Positions 1 to 11,212 of a stretch of 64,000 bases of DNA are shown piece after piece. The DNA comes from Thuidium tamariscinum (taxonomy: Eukaryota; Streptophyta; Bryopsida; Hypnales; Thuidiaceae): assembly GCA_947034885.2 (NCBI GenBank), contig OX344756.2:23171489-23235488 (forward strand), in the 5' to 3' direction. The notes under the pieces were generated by a model. It was not told the origin of the DNA. It saw only the letters and a program-made list of their open reading frames with translations, and ran no database searches. The first letter of the stretch is position 1. Each line of letters opens with the position of its first letter. Made by a program: the position numbers and the translations under genes.

Positions 1-290
1 AGGCAAAGGTGGTTTATATTAAAAATATAAGCAATATGAAATTGCTTTATAGTTTATATTAACAAAAAGCAAAGTTGTAGAATCAAATTCTCCAAAGCAA
101 ATTGAAGGAAATTCTATTGATCCACAATGCAAGTGAGGAGTATTCACTATGGATATCATATAAGTGCGTACTATGGGCCTTTTGCTATTTATACCATTAC
201 AAAAATGAAGTTGATGTCACAAAATAGTGTTAATATTTAGGTGACAACATGTGCATTATCTTGGGCACCACTTGCCTCACCATGCTCATA

Positions 291-2723
291 TTAATTGGAT
301 GATTCTTCAACGTCAAGCTTACGCTTCGCACGAGTACGAGAAGTTGGACCATTTGCACTCAAAATGGACTCTAAAACATTGGAATCCTTCAAAGCTTCAA
401 GAGTCCTTGCAATTTGTGGAGAGTGTTGTTCCAATAGAAAGTCGAGGGCTTGACTTGTGTAGTATGGCCCATATGTAGAGTCAAGGTACGCCATACTAGT
501 TAAGTCTTCAAGAGAGGCATTTGAGTCCTGGTTGGCCACTCTATTCCCTTCTAAATCCCAACGATGTTTCAGTGGATGAGGGCCCCACTTGAAGGTTGCA
601 GAGGTCTTATCAAAATATCCACCGAGACATTGAAAAAAAAATGCCCTCCTCCCCTCGTTACGTGGGCCTGCTCTCATGAGCCGAGGTACAACTCGAAGAA
701 TTTCATCAGGATCAGTTTCCCAATTCAACTGAGAGCTAGCAGGTCCTTTTTCTTGATCATGTTGGCCTTCACGCCAGCTCCACAGCAAATCTCGCCCCCA
801 AAATCTTGTATCCATAGTTGTTTCACCATTGTGTTCCCATGAAGGTGGCATGTATGTCATTAGGTTGAACATGGCATACAAACGATCATGAAATGGTGCC
901 GAACAAATCACGCAACGTCGCCTTATTAGGCATTGCACAATGAGACATTGAGGATGGTAAACATGCGTGCATGATCCCAATGCCCAGCCTCCTTCAGGGC
1001 CAAAGGATTCCAGACAGATAGGACATTTTGTATGGTCCAAAACAAAGCTTGCTGGCTTTGGCCACAGAAGTTGTCGTTCTTTCTCATCCAAGTGGCATGA
1101 CATCTGTTTTTGGTAGTCCCAACCAAGTTGTGCCCAATTGATTCCTCCATTTTCTGCGTTCACCATGGGTAGGTTCTCAAGAAACATGTCCTCCAACAAT
1201 GGCCACGATGTCATTCCATTCTCACGTTTTGGAGCCTTTGCAACGAAGTTCTTCGCAACTTTGTCCAATTCTTGAGCTATTTGTTGTGATCTATCCACGG
1301 TGAGAATACAAGCAACTTTCCAATGATAGTATGTGGCTGCCAATTGAGCCAACTGTGCTCGCAGTATGTTTTTTTCTTCTCAAAGATCCAATTTCTTTGT
1401 TGAAGATAAGAGATGCGTAGGCGCAGGAAATGAAAGAGAATCTTGGGTTTCCTCGACATCGTTGGGGTCGACGGTATGTTTTTCCATGATGGTAGGAAGA
1501 AACGTGGTTGGAATAATTGGAGAACGCTTTGTACGCTTAGCAACAGGTGGAGAACAATGGAGGAGACCGCTAGTGACATCTGCCACAACCTTGTCCAAAT
1601 GATGTGGATCCTGTTCAACAAAGCCATCATCCATACCCGACAAAGTGATCGTCTCACGTTCTTTTTGTCGAAGGCGTTGAAGATCTTTGGACTGCTGTGA
1701 AAGAAGAGCGTTTTTATGGTCCAAATCAGACTGCAATTTCTTCAGGTCCAATTGCATTGAAGCAATTGTGACGTCTTTGGTCTTCAAGAGGTCCAGAGCC
1801 TCAGATAGAGCCATAGTTGAATTTTCTTGAGATGGAGGAATGTGAATAGAAACATTCGGGGAAACTTCCACGGGGGGATCATCAGCCGTACCAAACTCGA
1901 AGACATCAATTGTGTTACCAGTTGGCAACGGGCGCGTGGGAAGTGTTGTTGAGTTTGATGAAGGTCCGATTTGAATGGTCGAACGTCGAACCTTGGTAGG
2001 ATGTTTTGGTCTCGATCCTCGTGATGCAGAAGCCCCCTCAACATTCGGAACTTGCACTTGAATGGGAGTGACAATTTGTTGCTTGACTCGCTCTTTTCTT
2101 GGAGGTCGTGTGCCATCAGAGTCATTGTCCTCTTCAGATTCTTCAGTTTCAGGCTCTGTTACCTTGTTCTAAGGATCACTTTGAATTGGTCCAAGTCCAC
2201 CTTCTGGAAATTTCAATACCCCTCTTGGTATTAATCCAGTCTCTGGACGTTCCACGTAGGCAGTTTCTTTGATAGTGGACCAATCCACTTCTTTCTTCAA
2301 AACAAGCTCAACATATGCTCCTCGGGCAATGAAAAGAGTCACCTCATTCCTCTCTACAAAAGGGTTTTTGTAGAGGACTTGCCACAATTCGATGCACCTT
2401 TGAACGTAAGGTGCATTTTCACAATACTTCAAGTTCGCTTTGTTGGTGTGTCGATTGAAATGATGACGCCATGGTGGAAATAACTTATCAATGTGACACC
2501 ATTCAATGTATTCTTCACAAGTCTGCAACGTCCATGGTTCTTCTTCCTCATCCCACCCTTTAAAAGCAGGGTGGTTTGGATTTCTCAGCACATGCCATCG
2601 CTTTCTATGAGTGTTGCCTCTACGCTTACGACCCTTGTCGATGACAGCCTTCCTGACCGCACGAGGGGCGCGCGTGTTGGTCGAAACCGGGAGTGGCACA
2701 AGATTGTTGCCTTCGGAAGCCAT
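291..2723 (-). pseudogene. Coiled-coil RING-H2 protein, transposon cargo, two in-frame stops
   Basis: One reading frame of about 810 codons runs from ATG at 2723 to TAA at 291. It is broken only by TAG (2169-2171) and TGA (1380-1382), with no frame change. The N-terminal part is basic, followed by a conserved block (GW, EPWT, TC, Y, LKYC). Next come an acidic segment, a heptad-rich coiled coil, and a RING-H2 finger with spacing CPIC, then SCTHVYHPQC, then RRRCVIC. The C-terminal domain of about 170 residues has no name I can give. RING-H2 fingers usually act as E3 ubiquitin ligases; that role is inferred. The gene at 16189-18551 is a diverged relative with the same domain order. The TGA could come from CGA by C-to-T, and the TAG from CAG. 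I chose ATG 2723 because it lies downstream of a TATA box at 2879-2885 and opens a good N-terminus. Confidence 0.75.
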
Positions 2724-2878
2724 GGGATTTGTTGCAATCGATAACAAGGAATCACGAAAACGTAGCCGAATAGAGAAAATAGTCAATATTCATCCAAAGG
2801 TTAATGCATGCAGCCAATGAAGGTTGCAAGACGAGAAGCCTCGACGGAGAATGAAGGTAACATGAGGGGGCGACTGCA

Positions 2879-2885
2879 TTTATAG
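2879..2885 (-). promoter_or_regulatory. TATA box of the minus-strand RING gene
   Basis: CTATAAA on the minus strand lies about 155 bases upstream of the ATG at 2723. It directly abuts the GC-rich array that begins near 2888. The same array-TATA-gene order occurs at the other three element genes. Confidence 0.55.
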
Positions 2886-2887
2886 GT

Positions 2888-3350
2888 GGTGCGACCATGG
2901 GTACAGGGCGAATGCCGAGGTCGGAGGCAGGCGACCGCAGGTCTGGTAGGTCGACCGCGGGTTGCGGTGGGGCGACCTCGAGTCGCGGTGGGGCGACTGC
3001 GGGTCACAGTAGGGCGTCTACGGGTATCGGTAGGGCGACTGCGTATATGTTGGAGGCGACCACGGGTAGGAAGAGGCGACTTTGGGTCGTCCTTGTGCAA
3101 AGCGCGGTCGCCCTCCACGCGCAGTCGCCCTCTCCCGCGGTCGCCCCCAGGCGCGGTCGCCTTCTAACGCGGTCGCCTCTGTTGGACCCGCGTGCACCTC
3201 CGAATTTGCCACGCGGACGCCACATGGCATCCAGGTGGCCTTGGTAAAAGGGGGGTAAACTTTTTAAAAGTCAAAGGTAACTTTGACTCTATTGGACGTC
3301 GCGGGGGTATCCACTGGACGTCGCGTGATGTCTGGTTGTCGCGATGTCGC
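2888..3350. repeat. GC-rich subterminal/promoter array, GTCGCC word type
   Basis: This is a dense run of short degenerate repeats built around GGGCGAC / GCGGTCGCC, in both orientations, between the RING-gene TATA box and the right end of element 1. A short sub-array with GTCGCGATGTCGCGG words lies next to the terminus. Open frames across this block are by-products of the repeat period and are not genes. Position suggests transposase-binding subterminal repeats that also serve as a promoter; that is inference. Confidence 0.7.
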
Positions 3351-3360
3351 GGTGTCGCCA

Positions 3361-3380
3361 GAGAAAACCCTGAGGTGCTC
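3361..3380. repeat. Right terminus of element 1 and candidate target duplication
   Basis: The terminus ends at 3372 and reads CAGGGTTTTCTC inwards. The following octamer AGGTGCTC is the putative duplicated target in the copia gene. Its partner lies outside the window, so this is unconfirmed. Confidence 0.5.
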
Positions 3381-3904
3381 CTAGCACTTGCTACTCAATT
3401 TAATTTAGAAATACATCAACTAGATGTAAAAACAGCCTTCTTAAATGGATATCTTGAAGAGGACATTTATATGATCATACCTAAAGGTCTACCAACGTCT
3501 TCTTCAAATCTAGTGTGTAAGCTTCTCAAATCATTATATGGTTTGAAGCAATCCTCTAGAGCTTGGTATCAGCGATTGGATCAGTACCTCACACATCACA
3601 AATTCCACAGATTAGAATCAAATGCTAGCATATACATTCAAAAACACTCTACACAAAATTTTAGTATCCTTACTGTATATGTAGATGATTGCATATTAGT
3701 AAGCAACACAATAACCTTAATAGAACAAATTAAAACTCTATTAAGCAAGGAATTTGATATGTCTTATGAGGGAGAAATTCATTATACACTAGGCAATTCC
3801 ATTATTAGAAATCGGTAAGAAGGTTGGACTTTCATACATCAACAAAAATATTTGACAAACAAACTAAAAAAATACAACATGATAAATTCAAACCCTCTTG
3901 CTAC
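3373..3904 (+). pseudogene. Ty1-copia reverse transcriptase fragment
   Basis: The frame opens at the junction with element 1 and encodes the copia RT core: QLDVKTAFLNG with the first catalytic Asp, SLYGLKQSSRAWYQRL, then VYVDDCIL with the catalytic DD pair. A single TAA (3816-3818) interrupts it just before the conserved EGWTFIHQQKYL segment. The frame then continues to the target duplication at 3897-3904 and resumes at 20822 after element 2. RT copies element RNA into cDNA. The 5' half of the element (gag, protease, integrase) is not in the window; element 1 separates this fragment from it. Confidence 0.92.
3897..3904. repeat. Left 8-bp target-site duplication of element 2
   Basis: CTTGCTAC here is matched exactly at 20814-20821. 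Removing the insert plus one copy rejoins the copia frame without a shift (asparagine-proline-leucine-alanine-threonine into histidine-valine). Eight bases is the hAT superfamily length. Confidence 0.93.
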
Positions 3905-4455
3905 TAGGGTTGTCTATCCTGACGTGACGTGGGCTTTTCCCGTCGGGATGTCATGACGCGGCAGGACGCGTCAGAGGCCGTCCCGAATGCTGACGGCGTC
4001 GTCGACAGCACGGATGAAGTCCGTCGACAGCGCGCAGACGGCCTGTCGGCCGCCTCGACGACTGGCCGTCGCGTGGACGGACAGAGCGTCCGCGGCTTTA
4101 GGGTTTAGGCGCGACGGCCAGGCCGTCGCCTCGACAGTTTTCTATTCAGCGGACGGTCACGGCGTCCAGAGTCCGTCCACGCAGTGGGGACGGCCAGGCC
4201 GTCGTCTGGACAGCCAGAGCGTCCGCGGCTTGTGCACTTCGACGGGACGGCCAGGCCGTCGCCTCGACAGTTTTCCGTTCAGTGGACGGTCACGGCGTCC
4301 AGAGTCCGTCCACGCTGCGGAGACGGCCAGGCCGTCGTCTGGACAGCGGGACGTCCGCTGGACAGCCAAAGCGTCTGCGGGGACGGCCACGACGTCCCGT
4401 CTGCGGCTGTCCACAGTGCGCCAACGGACAGGCCGTCGACTGGACGACTGCTGCC
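3905..4455. repeat. Left terminal repeat and GC-rich array of element 2
   Basis: The terminal TAGGGTTG is followed by CpG-rich sequence dominated by CCGTC, GGACGG and GTCGAC words. A segment of about 133 bases, including GGCCAGGCCGTCGCCTCGAC, is duplicated in tandem (starting near 4116 and 4249). The array stops just before the TATA box of the transposase gene. Long open frames on both strands here are compositional artefacts. Confidence 0.8.
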
Positions 4456-4467
4456 AGGCCTTCACAG

Positions 4468-4473
4468 TATATA
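4468..4473 (+). promoter_or_regulatory. TATA box of the hAT transposase gene
   Basis: TATATA sits at the inner edge of the GC-rich array. A probable 5'-UTR intron follows, with donor GCA/GTAAGT near 4601 and acceptor TTTGTGCAG ending at 4662. The coding ATG at 4688 comes 25 bases after the acceptor. Confidence 0.55.
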
Positions 4474-4687
4474 GCACGAGCCGTGTATTTGAAGGTCACT
4501 TTTCCTTGTTGATCTTTGCTCTTATAACCTGGTTGGCACACAGCCATTGCACTAGAGTGAAGTCCAAGAAGAGTGTATGGGAGGAACACTTGCTGTGAAA
4601 GCAGTAAGTGTTATTTCCACATCACATCCAAACAGAATACTAACCTGTTTTGTTTGTGCAGTTTCAAGTGAAGAACCAGTGGGAACA

Positions 4688-7600
4688 ATGGGAGGGGGGA
4701 GGACACAATGGGAACCCTGGTACAGGCTACAACAGGATGGGAAAGTGGAATGCAAGTTCTGCAAAACGAAGATTAGTTACCGCAAGGATCGCTTGCTTTT
4801 CCACTTGGGTTATAGACGAAATGACACCCTCCCCGGAGTGAGAATGTGCAACAAGGCTAGTGCAGCAGTGAAGGCTATGTTTTTCAATTGTGGGGGGAAT
4901 GTTCCTACGGTCTCCGAAGACGAAGAGGAACATGATGTGGAAGTGACATCACCGTCATCGAATCCAACGAGGGTGGTACGTGATCAAGAATTACCCAATG
5001 CTTCAATCTCAATTAGTGGAGGGGGAGGAAATACTTTGGGCCAAAATTCTCAAGTTCGATCATCAGAGGCGCCTGTCCCTTCTTCGACCCATAGTCGACC
5101 GCTGAGGCAATTATCTGTACAAGAAGGGATGGACACATCCAAAAAGCAAGTACTAGACAAGAAGTGGGCGAAGTTTTTCTACGAAGCAAATATCCCATTC
5201 AATGTGGTGAGACACCCCGCTTTTGTGGATGCCGTGAAATCAACCTCCGAGTCCAGAGTTCTTTACAAACCTCCACCTTACAATGCCATACGTACGAAGC
5301 TCATGACATCAACAAAGGAGGAAGTGGCTGCACTGGTAGCGGAGAAGACAAGGGGGCCTATCCACAAGTACGGTGTCACTATATGTTCTGACAGATGGGA
5401 CAATGTCAGCCATCGGCCATTGATCAATGTAATGTTGTCGTGCACGAGTGGAGAAGTATTTTTGGGATCGGTGGACACTACAGGCGAAAGCAAAGACGCT
5501 ATTTATGTGGCTAATCGCATGATCGATTACATTGACGCGGTGGGGGGACAGAATGTGGTGCAAGTTTGTACGGACAATGCGCCAAACATGCGTTTGGCTG
5601 GTACTCAAATTACTCGCGAATTCCCTCACCTATATTTCCAAGGTTGTTCCGCGCATGCACTTGACCTTCTACTTGAAGATTGGGGCAAGCAACTTTGGGT
5701 GGTCAAAATGGTGAAGAAAGCAAAATCAATCGTGAAATTCATTCGCACGCATCACATGCCACTCGCCATTTTCCAACGACATTCTCCTAACCTCATGTTG
5801 AAGAATCCCATTGAGACACGTTTTGCGACCATGTTCCTCATGATCGAGCGTTTGGCCGAGGTCAAGGAAGCCGTGGAATCTACAATCCATGATCCGCAGT
5901 GGAACGAATATGTGAGGTCCTCGAACGCTGCAATACACAATAAGGCAGAAAAGGTTCGACGTAGGGTTTGAAAGGACGAGTTTTGGAGGAGGTGTCTCAA
6001 CTTTGTGCATATGGTAGAGCCTGTGTTGGTGGCTCTTCGAGAATTTGATGGAAAACATCCGGTCATGGGCAAAGCATGGATCATGATGAAAAAGCTAGAA
6101 AAGCATGTTTTGGCTTTGAGGAATCGACCATTTTCATTGGAGGCAAATTATGCGGACCGTGCTGAATACGCGTTTTACGAACGATGGGATTTGATGAAGA
6201 CCGATTTGCACTACGCAGCTGCCCTGCTCAATCCATTCCTCCTTGATGAAATTATACTAATAGACGATAACGAGGCAAAGGAGGCCATTCTTAGAGTACT
6301 ACGCAAATTGGCAGTTGGAGGGTTGGGATATACAGCCGCTTTGTTTGAGTACCAATCCTTTCGAGACCGCCGAGGCATGTTCGCTGGACTTCCCGATGTG
6401 AATACTTTGAATTTGGAGCCGCATGAATGGTGGGATCTTCTCGGAGCCGGTGCTCATACGCTTGCACCTATTGCAAGAAGGATCCTCGCACAAGTATGTT
6501 CCGCATCATCATGCGAACGCAATTGGAGCATGTATTCATTTGTCCACAGCAAGTCTCGCAACAGATTGACATCTGAGCGCGCGGAGGAATTGGTTTACAT
6601 TTATACCAATTCGAGGACTCTCAGGGAAAGGGGTGCGGCGGATGCAGTACGATGGTACACTGAGAACATGTTGTCCAAAGATTCCATGACAACCGAATCA
6701 GATGGCTTGGATCGTGGTTCGGTTATGTCAGACGCTAACAACGATGACTCAGACGACAGTTCCAATGGCGATGATGATCCACCATTTCGGCCTTTGGGTG
6801 AAAGGCAAGAAAGGGGTCCCCTAATTGACGAGTCCGTATTTGACTTTGATGGCGCGGATAATGATGGAAATGACCACGGGGGAGATGAGGATGGAAATGA
6901 CAACGGGGGAAATGATGGTAGTCCGTCATGGATGCCACGTACATCGATTGCGGGGTCAAGTGGTGGAAATCAAAACGAAGGGGTTGAAGCCCCACCTTCG
7001 CCGGTTATAGGGCCGATTGAAGAAGAAATGCGTACCCGAAGACATGAACATGTCGTTGTGGTAGAAAGACAAGGCGAAGATGAGGTCGTTGCCATAGATC
7101 CCCGAGTGGCGCGGAACACTCGTAGCCACAGATCCCCCATTGGTGTCGAGATAGACTTTCGCACATTGCGTCGAGACACGATCGGCGTGCGACCACAAGC
7201 GCCTAGCTTGGATGATCCACCCGTCCAAATTTCAGCACGGCCTTCATCTTCTAGAGTCCGCCCCAACCAAGAAACTCCATCAGTCGGTACACGATTGGCC
7301 GGTCTCTTCCCAACTCTAAATATGACCGAGCGAAGGAATGCACCTCCATCCTCAGAACAACCCGTTGCACCGCCTACACGCACTACTAATCGACGCCCGC
7401 GGCCACGTGAAGAAGGCCCTACCAATGAACGAGTGAGTAGAAGAACACGTAGAAGGCTAAGAAGGGAAGAAGCGGCGAGTATACCATTTCTCCGCGAAGG
7501 TCTTCTCCCTGGACCGACGGGGCCCAGTGTGGATACCGCTGGAGATGGAGTAGGAGGGCGAACAATCCGCAGATTGGCTTCTATAGTAGGTGAAGGCTCA

Positions 7601-7822
7601 GACAGCCCTGACAACTCACCAAGCGAAGTCGGTAGGGCAACGTCCAATCATGATGATGAATCCATGGGTCCTAGTATAGGTGAAGATGGTGAAGTTCCGG
7701 GAGATAGTGATTATAGAGGGACTCGTAGAGGTCCTCCACCTGCACCTCAAGACAATCAAGCAACCACGCGAGAGGCTGCTGCAAGGAGCATGGCTCTTAA
7801 TCGTACACGTGCAAGACGTTGA
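4688..7822 (+). pseudogene. hAT transposase (BED finger, DUF659, hAT C-terminal dimerisation domain), one in-frame TGA
   Basis: A single frame of about 1,044 codons is interrupted once, by TGA at 5969-5971. Residues about 1-50 form a BED-type zinc finger (WEPWYRL, then CKFC and a downstream His). DUF659 lies around residues 215-330, with CTDNAPNM and FQGCSAHALDLLL. The hAT dimerisation domain is near residues 580-640 (WWDLLG, then CERNWSMYSFVHSKSRNRL). These families cut and paste hAT elements. About 400 more residues follow, first acidic and Asn/Gly/Asp-rich, then basic and Arg/Pro-rich, which is a long tail for this family. ATG 4688 is preferred over the in-frame ATG at 4577, because an intron acceptor lies between them and the BED domain starts at 4688. 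The TGA could be a CGA mutated by C-to-T. Confidence 0.88.
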
Positions 7823-8203
7823 GAGCATCTAGGGAAAAAAATGTCTCTATGTCATCTTATGTAATATTGTGTAAGGCTGAATACCTTGCATGTGAAATTC
7901 GGCATTAATTATAAATACTACACATGCTTCCTGTGCTCATGTAGGGCGCATGGGTAGAAATTTTTTATCTTCACATGTCACAAATTCTACAACGCAACAA
8001 CGGATCCATTTATGCATATTTGTCCCAAGAAATGGAAATATTTGCTTTGTCATTTGCCATGTGTTCTATACTCTTAAATTTGGATTCATTCTTCGAAGCT
8101 GGTTACCTACATGCTTGGATATTTTGAGATCATTATGGATTTTGCCATGTACAAGAAAATAAATGTAATCTGGAATATGGAGAAAATGATTGAAAGTACT
8201 GAA

Positions 8204-9136
8204 TTAACCCCTAAAGGACCAAGAGTCCCCTCGGGGAACTTTAAGAATTAGGGCAGGTACTTGTGACTTCAATTTTTAATGAATTTTATTGAAATTTTCA
8301 CATAAGATAAAAAAACTGATTAGCTCCGTGGAAATATTCATTTTTTTTCAATTGGTGACCGGGAGCAAAAGTTATGCCATCATAAACATTATTTTTATGT
8401 TGCCGGGCAGAAAAAAAATCTACAGAAACTTCAAAATTAAAAAAATAATTTTTTTTCTTATAGATTATATTTTTGTCTACAAGTAAAGCTTTGATTCATT
8501 CCATTTGGATTAGTAATGTGAAAGTTATGAACAATCTTGTTTTTCGGGCAATCTAAGCATCTTCTTGAAAAAATAACTTCTAGGATTCATTTGTGAATGC
8601 AATTTCCACAATTTTAAAAAAAAAATTGTTGGACAAGGTTGATTTTGTTTTCTAGAAGACTAGAACAATCTCACCATTGGGATTATTGTGTTTCAATTCC
8701 ATCTATGAGATATTTGCAATTTAGTTTTTCTTTCAATCTTGGACCTACATCTACTTGACAATTTTTTAAAGAATGACAAAAAGTCTTTATTTTGTGAATT
8801 TTTTTTCCTAAGCTCTTAGCTCAATTTCTCAATAAAAATTTTTTAATTCAAGGTCTGTAGTGCAAAAAGATTACATAAATGGAGGACAAAGTCATTTGAA
8901 GTTGCAAACTAGTGTTTAAGAAAACTTTGTTTTCCAACTTTGAATGCTCATATCTTCCTATCTATACGGTCAAACTTCATGAAATTTTACCACATCATCT
9001 TAGTTAAGTAAAGTTCAAGATCCTATGGTTAGATTCTAAAATTTTAGTTTTTTTGTTTTTCATGGATGAATGGAACAAAAATGGTAGTTTTGAGTGGTTT
9101 TGGGTTGAAAAACAGCCGTGGTCCTTTAGGGGTTAA
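8204..9136. mobile_element. 0.93-kb non-autonomous TTAA-flanked element, copy A
   Basis: The unit is bounded by an 18-bp perfect inverted repeat, TTAACCCCTAAAGGACCA, at 8204-8221 and 9119-9136. If the outer TTAA is the duplicated target, the inverted repeat proper is CCCCTAAAGGACCA, which resembles piggyBac-type ends. It is AT-rich and has no transposase. Copies at 26648-27579 (full, 932 bp) and 62228-63163 (degenerate) share the interior, including a segment reading CAATTGGTGACC...GAGCAAAAGTTAT. This copy lies between the transposase and kinase genes of element 2 and was inserted after element 2 formed. Confidence 0.8.
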
Positions 9137-9450
9137 CATGGCATTCAGTCCAAAATTTACGAAGGGACAGAACTACTCACAAATCCACTCACCGGAATCA
9201 TACTCGAATGGAACAAAAAGATTTACATATATTTATTTCAAAAAGGAGTTAGTACAAAATTCAGTGACGCAAAGTTCGTGGACTATACTGTGGTAAAAGC
9301 AAGTACTAAGGTACGTCTACGATTACATTGCCACTAAAATACTATTCTCTAATCTTCATTCCTTGCTTGTTCTTGTAGAAGTGCTTGCTCCTTGCGGGCC
9401 TCGCGGTAGCAATCCACGGGTGGAGTCCAAAATAAGGGGGCGCCACTAAT

Positions 9451-11009
9451 TCATCCCACGGCGTACGTTACCGTGCGTCGTTGTAGTGGGTCCTCTTTGC
9501 ACAATTCGCCCAATGTGGCTTGAAATGTACCAAACGCTGTATGGTCGGGAAGCATTTGCGTATTTTCGCGGTCTTTCTTCCATATCTTCTCCGCAAGCTT
9601 CCCAACAGCATATCCGTCTGTATGTATACTAACACACGGTGCCCCATCTGCACGAGTGGGGGATACCGAAGTGCCCGCCTCTCCAGGAACATACATCAAT
9701 TCAGGGGCCACCCACCAACGTTTCTGATGTGTAGCCCGCATTTGGCTTGCACATTGAAACTGGTACAAAGAATGGGTTTCTTCATTGATACGACTAGCCA
9801 TTCCCCAATCACATAGCCCAATCCACACTGTTCGCCCATCATCATTCGGAAAATGCAACATGATGTTTTCTGGCGTGATGTCGTTGTGGAGCACCGAAGA
9901 TTGTTGCACCGCATCCACGATGCAAATTAACGCCCATGCAAGCTCGGTGCGGTTTCTACGATAAGCCAAGAGTCTTTTGGCTTCTTGCATCATCTGTGGA
10001 GTTGCATGGTAGGCAAGCTCCCCGATCTCAGCATAATCTCGGTTTTTCTGGTCCAATGCGAACATGGCTCCCAATGTTCCTCCATTCCACCATTGAGAAT
10101 AACACTCCATGGTCATGTCATTTATAGCAAAAAATTTTATGACCCCTGGATGATTACATGGACAAACCAAAGCCTCGATGGACAACTTCTCCCGCGACTT
10201 CTTCAATTGATCCACATATAGGGCTGTCTTGCCCGCCAATTCCATCATGGGGGGAATGTGCCTTGAATTTTGGAGGCTCACTTTACGCACCCTCCCGTGC
10301 CCCCCTTGTTTGTTGTGGCCTAACAATGGAACCACCACCACTCCTCGTTCAAGAAATACCACTCCTCCCGCACCCGCTTGGCCTAGGGACAAGCTTTGGC
10401 TCTGCTGAAACCATGGGGCAGAGCGGATATTGCTGGAAGACAGCGCTCGCATTGCGTCATGCCACCAATACACCTTTTTGTGCAACAAATGCAATGCTTG
10501 TTGCTTAGGCGCTACATCTCGTTTGAAGCCCTTTACCGATGCGGCGACTGGGCGATGTTGAAAACACAAGTTTGCACTTGTTCGTCAAGCCAACGACGGA
10601 AGTGTTCCTTTGTGCGATCTTCAAGCCACTCATCCTTGCCCATTGTTGTCCAAAACATGTGGGTGAATTTTTTTTTAATTGTCTCCACCCCTTGCAATCC
10701 ACGCGAGACGTAGGTCGTATTCAATTGAGCAATCGTATATTGCTCCAAAAAATCCAATGCCACTTCCTGCACTTTCCTGGTCGCAGCCTTCCTTGGCTAG
10801 TCGTTTGTATTCGTAGCCTTGTGCCTCCGCCTACTCTTTTTTTTCTTGGCCCCCGAAGATTCTCCTCCAGCCGCACCACCTACCCCTTCTCCGGCCAATA
10901 CTGCCTCTGATACGCAGTCAATGGATTCTGGAGACTGCTCACCAACAGGATCTCCGATGCCTGAAAACCACTCATCAACCTTGCGCTTCGACGCACCTCG
11001 CCCGTCCAT
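9451..11009 (-). pseudogene. Protein-kinase-like gene, transposon cargo, one stop and one frameshift
   Basis: The start is ATG 11009. An N-terminal Ser/Gly- and Lys/Arg-rich segment ends at an in-frame TAG (10797-10799). Reading resumes in the same frame with a helical region (VALDFLEQY). A one-base shift near 10540-10565 moves it into the frame that carries the kinase-like domain to TGA at 9451. That domain shows VLHNDITPENIML (catalytic loop, HND in place of HRD, catalytic Asp and Asn kept) and LCDWGMA (DWG in place of DFG). It also has an APE-like APEL and a downstream TDGYAVG segment. The Asp and Asn suggest the parent was an active kinase. The glycine-rich loop is not clear. Substrate is unknown. 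The total length is one base short of a whole number of codons, fitting a single deletion. Confidence 0.75.
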
Positions 11010-11204
11010 TCTGAAAAAAAATATGCGATGGTAAAACCAAGGAATTAGGGTTTAGTACTCACAAATGTGAAAACTATCCCCCCTTCCTCAGCCGAGCCTC
11101 CTCGCAAGCACCCGCGCTCCCAAGCAAGGACTGCAACCAATCCAAGGCAAGAGAGCACCGTTAGAGCAGGAGAGACTCGTGCAGAGTGGGGGACCTGGCC
11201 CACC

Positions 11205-11212
11205 TTATATAG
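11205..11212 (-). promoter_or_regulatory. TATA box of the kinase-like gene
   Basis: CTATATAA on the minus strand lies about 195 bases upstream of ATG 11009 and immediately next to the GC-rich array that starts near 11213. A telo-box-like AAACCCTAA is found in the probable leader near 11047-11056. Confidence 0.55.

Larger units (their letters stand above)
1..3372. mobile_element. hAT-like DNA transposon, right-hand part (element 1)
   Basis: The right terminus is read from the abrupt change at 3372/3373, where GC-rich repeats ending in AAAACCCTG meet clean Ty1-copia reverse-transcriptase coding sequence. Read inwards, the end is CAGGGTTTTCTC, close to the CAGGG/TAGGG ends of hAT elements and to the ends of the complete element at 3905-20813. 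The first 8 bases of copia sequence, AGGTGCTC (3373-3380), would be the target duplication. The matching left copy is not in the window, so the element starts before base 1. Its visible cargo is a RING-type gene on the minus strand. The stretch 1-290 is AT-rich and holds nothing I recognise. The hAT assignment rests on the end sequence and on shared cargo with element 2, not on a transposase in this part. Confidence 0.6.

Noticed and set aside
2886-3247. Overlapping Arg/Gly-rich open frames on both strands
   Set aside because: They follow the period of the GC-rich word array, exist in several frames at once and show no domain.
3987-4598. 203-codon open frame and its minus-strand counterparts
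   Set aside because: Caused by a tandemly repeated GC-rich array with few stop words; no recognisable protein.
4577-4687. Start of the hAT transposase at ATG 4577
   Set aside because: It would translate through a probable leader intron (GTAAGT...TTTGTGCAG); the BED finger begins at ATG 4688.
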